This document shows, piece by piece, positions 17,176 to 24,448 of a stretch of DNA of 57,804 bases. The first letter of the stretch is position 1, and every line of letters begins with the position of its first letter. Origin of the DNA: JAGYLJ01 sp034661035 (GTDB taxonomy: Bacteria; Patescibacteriota; Minisyncoccia; Phycocordibacterales; UBA12079); NCBI GenBank assembly GCA_034661035.1, contig JAYEKM010000029.1, forward strand, positions 1 through 57,804. The letters run 5' to 3'. Below the pieces are notes generated by a model. That model worked only from the letters and a program-made list of their open reading frames with translations, searched no databases and was not told the origin of the DNA. Both the position numbers and the translations under genes were made by a program.

Positions 17176-17399
17176 GCGTGTGTAGCTCAGTTGGTAGAGC
17201 GCAGAGCTTATAATTTCAAGTGAGGATAATTAGAAATTTGTGTGGGCGTATAGCTCAGTTGGTAGAGCGCAGAGCTTATACCTCTGTGGTCCCAGGTTCA
17301 AGTCCTGGTACGCCCACACATATTTTTAGTTTATCCGAACGCAGGAATTATATCGTAGATATACCTCTGTGGTCCCAGGTTCGAGTCCTGGCACACGCA
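17176..17399 (+). tRNA. Outer tRNA interrupted in the anticodon loop by an insertion holding a second tRNA
   Basis: 5' half 17176-17212: acceptor GCGTGTG, TA, D arm GCTC-AGTTGGTA-GAGC, G, anticodon 5' strand CAGAG, loop CTTATA. 3' half 17364-17399: C, CTCTG, TGGTC, T arm CCAGG-TTCGAGT-CCTGG, acceptor CACACGC, A. The two acceptor strands pair perfectly and differ from those of the inner tRNA, so both halves belong to one gene. The 151-nt insertion (17213-17363) sits at position 37/38, the classical tRNA intron site; joined, the anticodon would be UAU. The insert is too short for a group I intron. Function untested; it could be a pseudogene. Confidence 0.75.
17244..17316 (+). tRNA. tRNA-Ile (anticodon UAU), nested inside the outer tRNA insertion
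   Basis: Complete 73-nt tRNA: acceptor GGGCGTA/TACGCCC with discriminator A, D arm GCTC-AGTTGGTA-GAGC, anticodon arm CAGAG-CTTATAC-CTCTG giving TAT, variable TGGTC, T arm CCAGG-TTCAAGT-CCTGG. CCA not encoded. It would read AUA directly. Its body is almost identical to the outer tRNA (one T-loop difference), but its acceptor stem is different. The flanks 17235-17243 and 17316-17324 continue the acceptor helix with 8 of 9 pairs. Confidence 0.9.
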
Positions 17400-17414
17400 C
17401 AAATATAAACTTTT

Positions 17415-18125
17415 TTAATCAATTTTTTCAACCTCTTCGATCTCTTTAATACCAAAAGCGTATTCAAGCACCTGTTTTCTAACATTTTTATTAAATAAAA
17501 AACCACTATGTCCTGACCAAATATCCTGATGACTAGAAGTCCCTACATCAGACAGAGGAAATAGCACAATAGGATCAATGTAACCCCCAAAACTAAAAGT
17601 TGGAACACTGACATCTTCAGGCGTCTCTAAAAAGTCTTTTGATTCATCAATTCCAAAACCGTTCATCTGGTGGGGCGAAGCCATAGTTATAAATTTTGCG
17701 ATATTAGCATTCTCGGCTCTATCAATCATAGTTTTTGCCAGCACTCCACCATAACTATGAGCAATAACAAAAGTTGGCTTATTATCGTTCAAGATGATAA
17801 CTCCTTTACCAACAATTTCTTCTGTTTTATCATCCTGCCAATATATGTACATACTGTCATCTAGAAAAACGATCTCCTTGTCTGGAAAATTAAAGTCTAA
17901 ATCTTTTTTCCATCTAAATAAATAAAACTTTGGTGTACTTATCCCAGGCACAAAAAGAATTCTCTCAAATTCTAAATCACAGATCTCAAAATCTAAATGA
18001 TTAACCCCCGTTCCTGCAAAACGATTTAAAAAAATCACCACCAAAATCAACAAAAATATTAAAAGAATATTTTTAAGTATATTAACCAATATTTTTATAA
18101 ATTTAAAAATTTTATTTTTCTTCAT
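17415..18125 (-). CDS. Membrane-anchored alpha/beta hydrolase
   Basis: Protein of 236 aa with a basic N-terminus and one membrane anchor (about 14-31), then an alpha/beta hydrolase-like domain. The nucleophile elbow is AHSYGG (GxSxG variant with Ala first), followed by the lipase-like MASPHQMNGFG. A candidate catalytic His lies in SGHSGFLF near the C-terminus. Substrate unknown; lipid or ester hydrolysis at the membrane is plausible. Its first 14 bp overlap the end of ftsH, so it is translated from the same mRNA. Confidence 0.72.
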   Translation of the reverse strand: MKKNKIFKFIKILVNILKNILLIFLLILVVIFLNRFAGTGVNHLDFEICDLEFERILFVPGISTPKFYLFRWKKDLDFNFPDKEIVFLDDSMYIYWQDDKTEEIVGKGVIILNDNKPTFVIAHSYGGVLAKTMIDRAENANIAKFITMASPHQMNGFGIDESKDFLETPEDVSVPTFSFGGYIDPIVLFPLSDVGTSSHQDIWSGHSGFLFNKNVRKQVLEYAFGIKEIEEVEKID

Positions 18126-20076
18126 CTACCAAACCTAATAATTTATTGTTATCTTTTTGAGAAGAAGGATTCGGTTCTATCCCATTCAAGATCAAAAGTT
18201 TCTCATACTCATCTCTTTCTAGGGTTTCTACCTTCATAAGCTTTTTGGAAATCATTTCTACTGCCTTTTTATTATTTTCCAAAAGAATTTTAACCTTATC
18301 TACCATCTCTTGAATTATTTTATCTACTTCTCGATCAATTTCTCTTGCTGTTTCTTCAGAGTAAAGCACTTTGCTAGTAGGATAACCCTGAAGAAACATT
18401 TTTCCTGTCTTTTCGAAAGCAATTGGACCTAACTTTTCAGACATTCCATATTTAGTAACCATGTTTCTCGCTAATTTAGAAGCTACTTGTAGGTCATTTG
18501 AAGCCCCTGTTGTCACATCTCCAAAGAATATTTTCTCTGTTAAATAACCACCAAGAGAAACACCAATATCATCCAAGAAATATTTTTTAGAATAGAGACT
18601 TTTTTCCTCATCAGGTAATTTAATAGTATAACCAGCTGCTTGTCCTCGAGAAATAACCGAAATCTTATGGACTGGATCAGCGTTCTCTAAAAGAGTAGCT
18701 GTTAAGGCATGACCTACTTCGTGGTAAGCAATGATCTCTTTCTCTTTCTTAGTAATAATATGACTCTTCCTTTCCGGTCCAAGCATAACTTTTTCAATAG
18801 AACGAATTAAATCAAATTGTGAAATCTTTTTGCGTCCCTCTCTAGCAGCTAAAATAGCCCCTTCATTCATAAGCGAATACAAATCTGCCCCAGAAAAACC
18901 AGGGGTTCTCTCTGCTATTATTCTTAACACTACATCATCAGCAAAAGGTTTCTTTTTAGAATGAATTTCTAGAATAGCTTCTCTATCGGACCTATCAGGT
19001 AAATCAATAGTCACTCTTCTATCAAATCTACCTGGACGAAGTAAGGCTGGATCAAGCACATCAGGACGGTTAGTAGCAGCAATAACGATAACTTTTCCAT
19101 TTGGATCAAAACCGTCCATCTCTACTAAAATCTGGTTCAGAGTTTGTTCTCTTTCATCGTTTCCTCCACCAACACCAGTCCCTCTAACACGTCCCACCGC
19201 ATCAATTTCATCAATAAAAATTATAGCAGGGGCTGTTTTCTTAGCAGTTTTAAATAAATCACGAACACGAGAGGCACCCACTCCCACAAACATTTCTACA
19301 AATTCAGAACCAGAAATTGAAAAGAAAGGAACTTTAGCTTCCCCAGCGACAGCCCTAGCTAATAAAGTCTTTCCTGTTCCTGGAGAACCCATTAAAATCA
19401 CTCCTTTAGGAATCTGTGCTCCAATATCTAAAAACTTTTTAGGATTCTTAAGAAAATCAACAATTTCGTTTAACTCCTCTTTAGCTTCTTTTACACCAGC
19501 CACATCCTTAAAAGTAATTTTTTCTTTCTTATCAGAGGGGTCTGTAAATCTTGCTTTAGAACTACCGAAACTGAAGGCTTGTACATTAGCCCCTTTCACC
19601 TGTCGAGATAAATACCAAATGAAAATAAGGATAAATAGAATTGGAATAAGAAAAGGTAAAGTCATCAAAAACCAATATCCAAAACCGCTTGGATTTTTTA
19701 TCGAGATATCAATACTACTTAATTGTTCTGGTAAAATCCCATAATTGGCTAAAGATTCAGATAGAGATGACTCTACCTCTTTTTTAGTTTCTTTAACCGA
19801 ATCATCATTGAAAGTTATTAATAATTTTTCCCCTTCTACAGAAACACTCTTTACTTCTTCCTCCAAAATACCGGCCACAAATTCTGACATAGAAATCTCT
19901 ACTGGTTTTTCTGTCTTGTTAACAAAAGTGGAATAAATAACTGAAGCCAATAAGAAAATAATCAGAACATTTATAAAGCTACTGGCAAAATTGAACTTTT
20001 TATTCTTTTTCCCAAATCCAAAGTCAAAGTTACCTTTCTTACTTTTTCCTTTTTTAGTATTTTTCTTTTGCACCAC
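18112..20076 (-). CDS. ftsH: ATP-dependent zinc metalloprotease FtsH
   Basis: Membrane AAA+ protease that degrades misfolded and regulatory proteins. Two N-terminal membrane segments (about 35-50 and 135-155) flank the periplasmic FtsH_ext domain. AAA domain: Walker A GSPGTGKT, Walker B IIFIDEIDAVG, second region of homology RPGRFDRR. Zinc site HEVGH (usually HEAGH) with a downstream Asp. An ATG exists at 20094, but that codon and the next two overlap a perfect TATAAT (20086-20091). The GTG at 20076, 9 nt after the box, matches the leaderless spacing of neighbouring genes and is preferred, giving 654 aa. Confidence 0.95.
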   Translation of the reverse strand: MVQKKNTKKGKSKKGNFDFGFGKKNKKFNFASSFINVLIIFLLASVIYSTFVNKTEKPVEISMSEFVAGILEEEVKSVSVEGEKLLITFNDDSVKETKKEVESSLSESLANYGILPEQLSSIDISIKNPSGFGYWFLMTLPFLIPILFILIFIWYLSRQVKGANVQAFSFGSSKARFTDPSDKKEKITFKDVAGVKEAKEELNEIVDFLKNPKKFLDIGAQIPKGVILMGSPGTGKTLLARAVAGEAKVPFFSISGSEFVEMFVGVGASRVRDLFKTAKKTAPAIIFIDEIDAVGRVRGTGVGGGNDEREQTLNQILVEMDGFDPNGKVIVIAATNRPDVLDPALLRPGRFDRRVTIDLPDRSDREAILEIHSKKKPFADDVVLRIIAERTPGFSGADLYSLMNEGAILAAREGRKKISQFDLIRSIEKVMLGPERKSHIITKKEKEIIAYHEVGHALTATLLENADPVHKISVISRGQAAGYTIKLPDEEKSLYSKKYFLDDIGVSLGGYLTEKIFFGDVTTGASNDLQVASKLARNMVTKYGMSEKLGPIAFEKTGKMFLQGYPTSKVLYSEETAREIDREVDKIIQEMVDKVKILLENNKKAVEMISKKLMKVETLERDEYEKLLILNGIEPNPSSQKDNNKLLGLVDEEK

Positions 20077-20127
20077 GGTAAAATTATTATACATTCCCTA
20101 AGTAAAATATGCTAATATTATGAACAT

Positions 20128-20580
20128 ATGACAGTTTTTATAAAAAATAAAAAAATAGGGCTTAAGTACGAAATCTTAGAAAAATTAGAAGCGGGTATCA
20201 AATTGTCTGGTTTTGAAGTGAAATCTGTAAAGAATAATAGAGGTTCACTGGAAGGTTCTCATATCACAGTTAGAGGGAACGAGGCTATTTTGCTTAATGC
20301 TAATATTCCACCCTACCAACCAAATAATACACCTGACGACTACAATCCTGAAAGAAATAGACGCTTACTTCTAAAGAAGAAAGAGATCGATAAATTAGCC
20401 AATTTAGAGTCACAAAAAGGGTTGACAATAGCCCCTATTTCAATGTATAGTAAGGGTAGAAAAGTTAAAGTGGAAATTGCGATAGTGAAAGGAAAAAAGA
20501 AGTATGACCATAGAGAAACACTTAAGAAAAAGACTGCTCAGAGAGATATTGATCGTGAAATGAAAAGAGAGTATCGATAG
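20128..20580 (+). CDS. smpB: SsrA-binding protein SmpB
   Basis: RNA-binding partner of tmRNA in trans-translation, 150 aa, normal length. The N-terminal OB fold carries LKYEILEKLEAGIKLSGFEV, KSVKNNRGSLEGSHI and RRLLLKKKEI. The basic C-terminal tail (KKTAQRDIDREMKREYR) is the segment that enters the mRNA channel. Directly followed by the tmRNA gene. The -10 (TGCTAATAT or TATTAT) lies 6-9 nt before the ATG, again leaderless style. Confidence 0.97.
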   Translation: MTVFIKNKKIGLKYEILEKLEAGIKLSGFEVKSVKNNRGSLEGSHITVRGNEAILLNANIPPYQPNNTPDDYNPERNRRLLLKKKEIDKLANLESQKGLTIAPISMYSKGRKVKVEIAIVKGKKKYDHRETLKKKTAQRDIDREMKREYR

Positions 20581-20650
20581 AACTTTGACAAAAAAGAGGA
20601 TCCCCTGCTACGTTAAAGCTGTGTAGGGTAAAATTTTCTTTAAAAATTTT

Positions 20651-21037
20651 GGGGATGTTTTGGCTTCGCCAATAGTTTTCCTTTTATTATGTGCTGTATC
20701 GAGCTCTCTATTATACTCGTAAAAGAATAGAACTGAATAAGTGCAAACTTATCCAAAAAAGCAGGAAATGTGGCTTCGCCTTATTTCCCTGCTCCAGCTC
20801 TAGCTTTCGCTTAAGCCGGCATCCAATGAACTGAATTCTGATAGGTTCGTCTGGGTGTAATATTATCAGAATACGGAAGTTTGAATTTTTTCGGCAAACT
20901 TCAGAAAATTTAGAAAATCGGAAAGAAAGAGTTTTGTTTGCTTTATATCTTTTTAACTTAAACACAAAAACAAACTATATACCGTAGAATCATAATAAAT
21001 CAATTATTGCATGTGGGTTCGAATCCCGCCATCTCCA
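20651..21037 (+). ncRNA. ssrA: tmRNA (SsrA)
   Basis: About 387 nt. The 5' GGGGATG pairs with the 3' CATCTCC (one G-U), discriminator A at 21037; the T arm is GTGGG-TTCGAAT-CCCGC. The 5' side continues TTTTGGCTTCGCC, as in other tmRNAs. The tag reading frame starts at GCA 20743 and ends at TAA 20812-20814: 23 residues, beginning ANLSKKAGN and ending PAPALAFA. The hydrophobic C-terminus ALAFA replaces the usual ALAA degron. It lies immediately after smpB, which strongly supports the call. An ORF-like stretch on the opposite strand here is spurious. Confidence 0.93.
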
Positions 21038-21038
21038 C

Positions 21039-21276
21039 TACTTCGCTTTCCGCTACGCTACAAGCTTCGTAGTGCAGGCACAATAGATCACTTATTTTAA
21101 GTGATTTTTTGTTTGGCGAAGTAGTGTCCTCTGTAGCTTTATGCGAAAGAGGGCTATTACTTCGCTTTCCGCTACGCTACAAGCTTCGTAGTGCAGGCAC
21201 AATAGATCACTTATTTTAAGTGATTTTTTGTTTGGCGAAGTAGTGTCCTCTGTAGCTTTATGCGAAAGAGGGCTAT
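21039..21276 (+). repeat. Perfect 119-bp tandem duplication with terminators, downstream of ssrA
   Basis: Two identical 119-bp units (21039-21157 and 21158-21276). Each holds a terminator hairpin ATCACTTA-TTT-TAAGTGAT followed by T6 (21087-21110 and 21206-21229), giving ssrA two terminators in a row. Each also holds GCGAAGTAGTG, the inverse of CACTACTTCGC at the ssrA 3' end (21036-21046). The second unit ends in CTAT, which with the following AAT forms the TATAAT of the GIY-YIG gene. Confidence 0.85.
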
Positions 21277-21286
21277 AATATTTAAT

Positions 21287-21526
21287 ATGCACTATGTTTA
21301 TATTTTAAAAAGTCAAAAAGATAACAGTCATTATATTGGTAGTTCCTCTAACCTGAAAAATCGGATAATTGCTCACAACCAAAACACAGTGAAATCTACA
21401 AAAGCAAAAACTCCCTATATAATAAAATGGTACTGTGCATTTCCTACCAAAGAAAAAGCTTTAATTTTTGAAAAATATTTAAAAACAGGCTCTGGTATAG
21501 CTTTTTATAGAAAACGATTTTTATAA
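21287..21526 (+). CDS. Small GIY-YIG nuclease downstream of ssrA
   Basis: Stand-alone GIY-YIG domain of 79 aa. Visible: HYVYILKSQKD, then HYIGSSSNLKNRI (the YIG element and conserved Arg), HN, and the C-terminal catalytic Glu in LIFEKYLKTGSG. The ATG at 21287 is chosen because the YVYIL strand must be near the N-terminus; TATAAT (21274-21279) lies 7 nt upstream. Single-domain GIY-YIG proteins are DNA endonucleases or repair-like enzymes. The gene lies between the ssrA 3' end and a partial ssrA 3'-end copy, as does its relative at 53271 with tRNA-Gly. Confidence 0.88.
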   Translation: MHYVYILKSQKDNSHYIGSSSNLKNRIIAHNQNTVKSTKAKTPYIIKWYCAFPTKEKALIFEKYLKTGSGIAFYRKRFL

Positions 21527-21551
21527 ATAATTTTACTTAGTGATTTGTGAC

Positions 21552-21564
21552 CGATTCCCGCCAT
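21552..21564 (+). other. Remnant copy of the ssrA 3' end
   Basis: CGATTCCCGCCAT matches CGAATCCCGCCAT of the tmRNA T arm and acceptor with a single mismatch, and is preceded by a shared GTG. It lies 26 bp after the GIY-YIG stop codon and reads as the distal boundary of an insertion at the ssrA end. Confidence 0.5.
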
Positions 21565-21658
21565 AGATTTAATAGAGAAGAGATTAAACAAATGGAAACA
21601 ATCACATTGGTTCTCATCTATTTGATTATTAAAGGATCAAAAAAGCAAGAAACAAACC

Positions 21659-21684
21659 AAAAACCACTCTTTGAGTGGTTTTAA
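21659..21684 (+). terminator. Rho-independent terminator
   Basis: ACCACTC-TTT-GAGTGGT stem flanked by A-run and TTTT. It separates the ssrA/GIY-YIG region from the promoter at 21712. Confidence 0.7.
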
Positions 21685-21711
21685 AATTATCCACAACTCA
21701 ACCAAAAATAC

Positions 21712-21817
21712 TTGACATTTAATCCACTTTTGATAATATATAATTGTACTTGAGTTGTAGCTTGCTATAACTTAAGTACATTGAAAAACATCGTCTTCGG
21801 ACGGTGTTTTTCATTTT
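21712..21817 (+). ncRNA. Candidate small RNA with strong promoter, hairpin and terminator
   Basis: Promoter: TTGACA (21712-21717), 16-bp spacer ending in TG plus one base, extended -10 TAATAT (21734-21739). Predicted start near 21745. The product begins with a near-perfect hairpin of about 15 bp (21746-21779, GTACTTGAGTTG... against ...TAACTTAAGTAC with two G-U pairs) and ends with AAAACATCGTC-TTCG-GACGGTGTTTT plus T-run (21783-21817). No reading frame. The product would be about 70 nt. It might instead be an attenuated leader of the oxidoreductase gene at 21893. Confidence 0.55.
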
Positions 21818-21892
21818 TACATAATTTTGATAACATCCTAGTTTCTGTTATGATGTTAGCTAATCTCGTTATTAACTAAGTAAATTGAATAT

Positions 21893-22843
21893 ATGACAAA
21901 CAAAAATATAGCTATTTTAATAATTATTATCTTGTTAGCAGTTATTGGTTTCAAGTTTTTCGGAGGAGAATCTAAAGGCATTTCTCCTAAAGAAGCTCAA
22001 ACTAGGGTCCAAGAATTAATTGATATGAACCCTGATAACCTTGCAGTAATTAAAAGCGTAGTGGAAGAAGGAGGTGTCTACAAGATAACTGTGGTTTTGG
22101 GAGAACAAGAATTTTACTCTTACCTAAGTAAAGATGGTTCAAAATTTTTCCCAGAAGCGATTGATTTAGGAGAACTCAACGACCTTCAAAAAGAAGCTCC
22201 TAAGCAAGAGGTTTCTGCTAAGTCTAATAAACCCGTTGTAGAACTTTTCGTAATGAGCCACTGTCCTTACGGAACTCAAATTGAAAAAGGTATCTTACCC
22301 GTTCTGGAAACATTAGGGGATAAAATAGACTTTGAATTAAAGTTCTGTGATTACGCTATCCACGACAAAATTGAGTTGAATGAACAAACTCAACAATATT
22401 GTATTGGAGAACAAAGTAAGGATAAACTGTTAAGCTACTTAAAATGTTTTCTTGAAGACGGCAACTCCTCTCGTTGTTTGTCACAATCTGAAATCAATAA
22501 CTCAACCCTACAAACTTGTATAAGCAATACAAACACCAAATATAATACTTTGGTAGATTACGAAGACAAAAGTACTTGGACAAAAATGAATCCTCCTTCC
22601 CCGATATTCAATATCCACAAGGAAGATAACCTTAAATATAAAGTAGAAGGTTCTCCTGAATTAGTTATTAACGAGGAAAAAATCTTAACTTACAGAGATC
22701 CACAAAGTTTGTTAACAGCAATCTGTTCAGCCTTCAAAAATGCCCCTGAAGAATGTTCGCAAACTTTATCTTCCGAAGCCTTTGCTCCTGGTTTTGGTTT
22801 TTCTAACACAGGAGAGAGCTCAACTGATGCAACTTGTAATTAA
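21893..22843 (+). CDS. Membrane-anchored thioredoxin-fold oxidoreductase (DsbA/GILT-like)
   Basis: Protein of 316 aa. Signal anchor at 4-19, a first alpha/beta region (about 35-100), then a thioredoxin-like domain beginning VVELFVMSHCPYGTQIEKGI. The active site is CPYG, with one Cys rather than CxxC, as in some GILT-like proteins. More Cys residues occur downstream (KFCDYA, QYCIG, LKCF, RC), followed by VEGSPELVINEE in the place of the usual cis-Pro loop. Likely exported thiol reductase or disulfide protein acting on Cys-rich surface proteins such as those encoded at 34-45 kb. A strong terminator follows. Confidence 0.8.
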   Translation: MTNKNIAILIIIILLAVIGFKFFGGESKGISPKEAQTRVQELIDMNPDNLAVIKSVVEEGGVYKITVVLGEQEFYSYLSKDGSKFFPEAIDLGELNDLQKEAPKQEVSAKSNKPVVELFVMSHCPYGTQIEKGILPVLETLGDKIDFELKFCDYAIHDKIELNEQTQQYCIGEQSKDKLLSYLKCFLEDGNSSRCLSQSEINNSTLQTCISNTNTKYNTLVDYEDKSTWTKMNPPSPIFNIHKEDNLKYKVEGSPELVINEEKILTYRDPQSLLTAICSAFKNAPEECSQTLSSEAFAPGFGFSNTGESSTDATCN

Positions 22844-22864
22844 TTACAAGTAAAAAATTATTTT

Positions 22865-22897
22865 AAAAAACCGCCCACTCAAGCGGTTTTTTATTTT
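22865..22897. terminator. Bidirectional terminator
   Basis: AAAAAACCGC-CCACTCAA-GCGGTTTTTT, between convergent genes; it overlaps the stop of the minus-strand gene. Confidence 0.85.
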
Positions 22898-24444
22898 AAG
22901 GAAAACACCCCTTGAGGAATCTCAAATTGGTTAATTACTTCTTGATTCAGATCATTACGTTTAACAAAAACTATATTTTTTTCATCTACAAAAACAGGAG
23001 ACCAATTAACATCTTGGATCCTATCAATTAAGAACTTTTGTCCCCAAGGAGTAGCATCATGTCGATAAAAAATTATTGTATTAAAATTATATTCTCTGTC
23101 CTTCTCCAACCAAACACTACTGTCCTCCTGCATTGGTATATAGACATCCTGGAAAAAATCAATAGGATATGTTTCAGGTCTATTATCAACAAAAACTTTT
23201 TCTTGAGGAAATAAATTATAAATCAAATAACCTCCGATATCATAATTATTGAAGATAGGTCCTTTTAAGTTATTTTCTTGAAAAAAAGAAATTGTCTTGT
23301 TCTGCCTGTTATCTAGACCTAAACCGAAATCATTAATATTGTTAATCGGTAAATATCTCCCGTAACTAATGAAAATCAGAAAAACAACAGTTAGCGCTAT
23401 TGATACAGCTAAAATTCTTTTATTAAGCGTCTCAAAACTTAAACAGGGCCAAATGATTTTTATGTTTTTCGCAAAAATTGGTAAAGACATAAAGGAAAAC
23501 AAGGTGATATTTCTAATAGACCAACAAGCCATAAAAGTAAACCCTGTAGCTAAAAATAAATTTACTAAAGGAAATTTTTTCCTTTTTTTTATCAAAATCC
23601 AAACAAAAGACAATATGAGTAAACCTAAAATAAATTCAAAAAGTAAGAAAGAAGGGTTATTAATATTTAGTTTTTCTAAGAACCAGATAGATTGTTCCTC
23701 TAAAACAAGATACCCCCTCCCTTCATAAATCCTGAAAGGATAAAAAACATTTTTCCAACCAAATGGATTTACAAAAGAAGCTAAAAAAGTAGCAGAGAAA
23801 ACAATGGTTAATGGCTTCAAAAAAGACTTTTGTCCCTTTAGATAAAAGATTATTTTTTCTAGAAGAAACGCACCGATAATTACAGGTCCTAAGAAAAAAT
23901 AGATGTGAAGATTAACCCACAATATCTCTAAAATAGGCAAAAACCAGAGCCATCTAATTGAAATCTCTTTATTTCGATATAACCACAGAATATAGATAAA
24001 ACTCGCAGAGAAAAGACAACTAAGAACCTCTGGTCTTATTTCTTTACGATATGCCATTAACGGAATCAAAGCTATAGATAAGATGGTAGCCACGACTAAT
24101 CCAGCTTCTTTTTTAGCAACCTTAAAAAGTATTAGGAAAGTAAAAATGGCTAAAAATATGCTAAATAAGTGAAGCAAAGTGAAACCACCAATTCCGTGGA
24201 TAAAATAGAAGATAACCCCTGTCCCCCAGTGGTGATTCAGAAATGGATATTGGGTATGAGTAAAAGAATAAAAATTAGTATTTAGCACTCCCCAAAAGTT
24301 TCCTTGGAAAATTTGCTCTCCATTTTTTATGAAACGACCTAAATCAGCTGTTACCAAGTCAAGTTGTTGAAAAAGGAAAAAACAAAGCCATAAAACTAGA
24401 AAAAACCCAATAACCAAGCTAAAATATCTTTTATTTTTTTGCAT
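22891..24444 (-). CDS. Polytopic membrane protein, probable GT-C glycosyltransferase
   Basis: Protein of 517 aa with about 11 hydrophobic helices and a soluble C-terminal part (from about 375). The first extracellular loop holds LVTADLGRFIKNGEQIFQG, an acidic DxxR arrangement as in lipid-linked sugar transferases, and YPFLNHHWGTGVIFY, a pattern common in this group. Near the C-terminus: NYDIGGYLIYNLFPQEKVFVDNR. Probably transfers sugars to surface proteins or polymers; the substrate is unknown. A structured leader (24449-24654) precedes it. Confidence 0.6.
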   Translation of the reverse strand: MQKNKRYFSLVIGFFLVLWLCFFLFQQLDLVTADLGRFIKNGEQIFQGNFWGVLNTNFYSFTHTQYPFLNHHWGTGVIFYFIHGIGGFTLLHLFSIFLAIFTFLILFKVAKKEAGLVVATILSIALIPLMAYRKEIRPEVLSCLFSASFIYILWLYRNKEISIRWLWFLPILEILWVNLHIYFFLGPVIIGAFLLEKIIFYLKGQKSFLKPLTIVFSATFLASFVNPFGWKNVFYPFRIYEGRGYLVLEEQSIWFLEKLNINNPSFLLFEFILGLLILSFVWILIKKRKKFPLVNLFLATGFTFMACWSIRNITLFSFMSLPIFAKNIKIIWPCLSFETLNKRILAVSIALTVVFLIFISYGRYLPINNINDFGLGLDNRQNKTISFFQENNLKGPIFNNYDIGGYLIYNLFPQEKVFVDNRPETYPIDFFQDVYIPMQEDSSVWLEKDREYNFNTIIFYRHDATPWGQKFLIDRIQDVNWSPVFVDEKNIVFVKRNDLNQEVINQFEIPQGVFSLK

Positions 24445-24448
24445 AATT

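Noticed and set aside
17213..17363. Group I intron in the tRNA anticodon loop
   Set aside because: The insertion is 151 nt, of which 73 nt are a complete tRNA; no P/Q/R/S core of a group I intron can fit in the rest.
17220..17408. 62-aa ORF on the plus strand
   Set aside because: It is read across the nested tRNA locus and has no start signal.
20711..20965. 84-aa ORF on the minus strand
   Set aside because: It lies wholly inside the tmRNA gene; its low stop density is a by-product of the structured RNA.
21039..21276. Two-unit repeat as a CRISPR array
   Set aside because: Only two adjoining identical 119-bp units without spacers; it is a tandem duplication.
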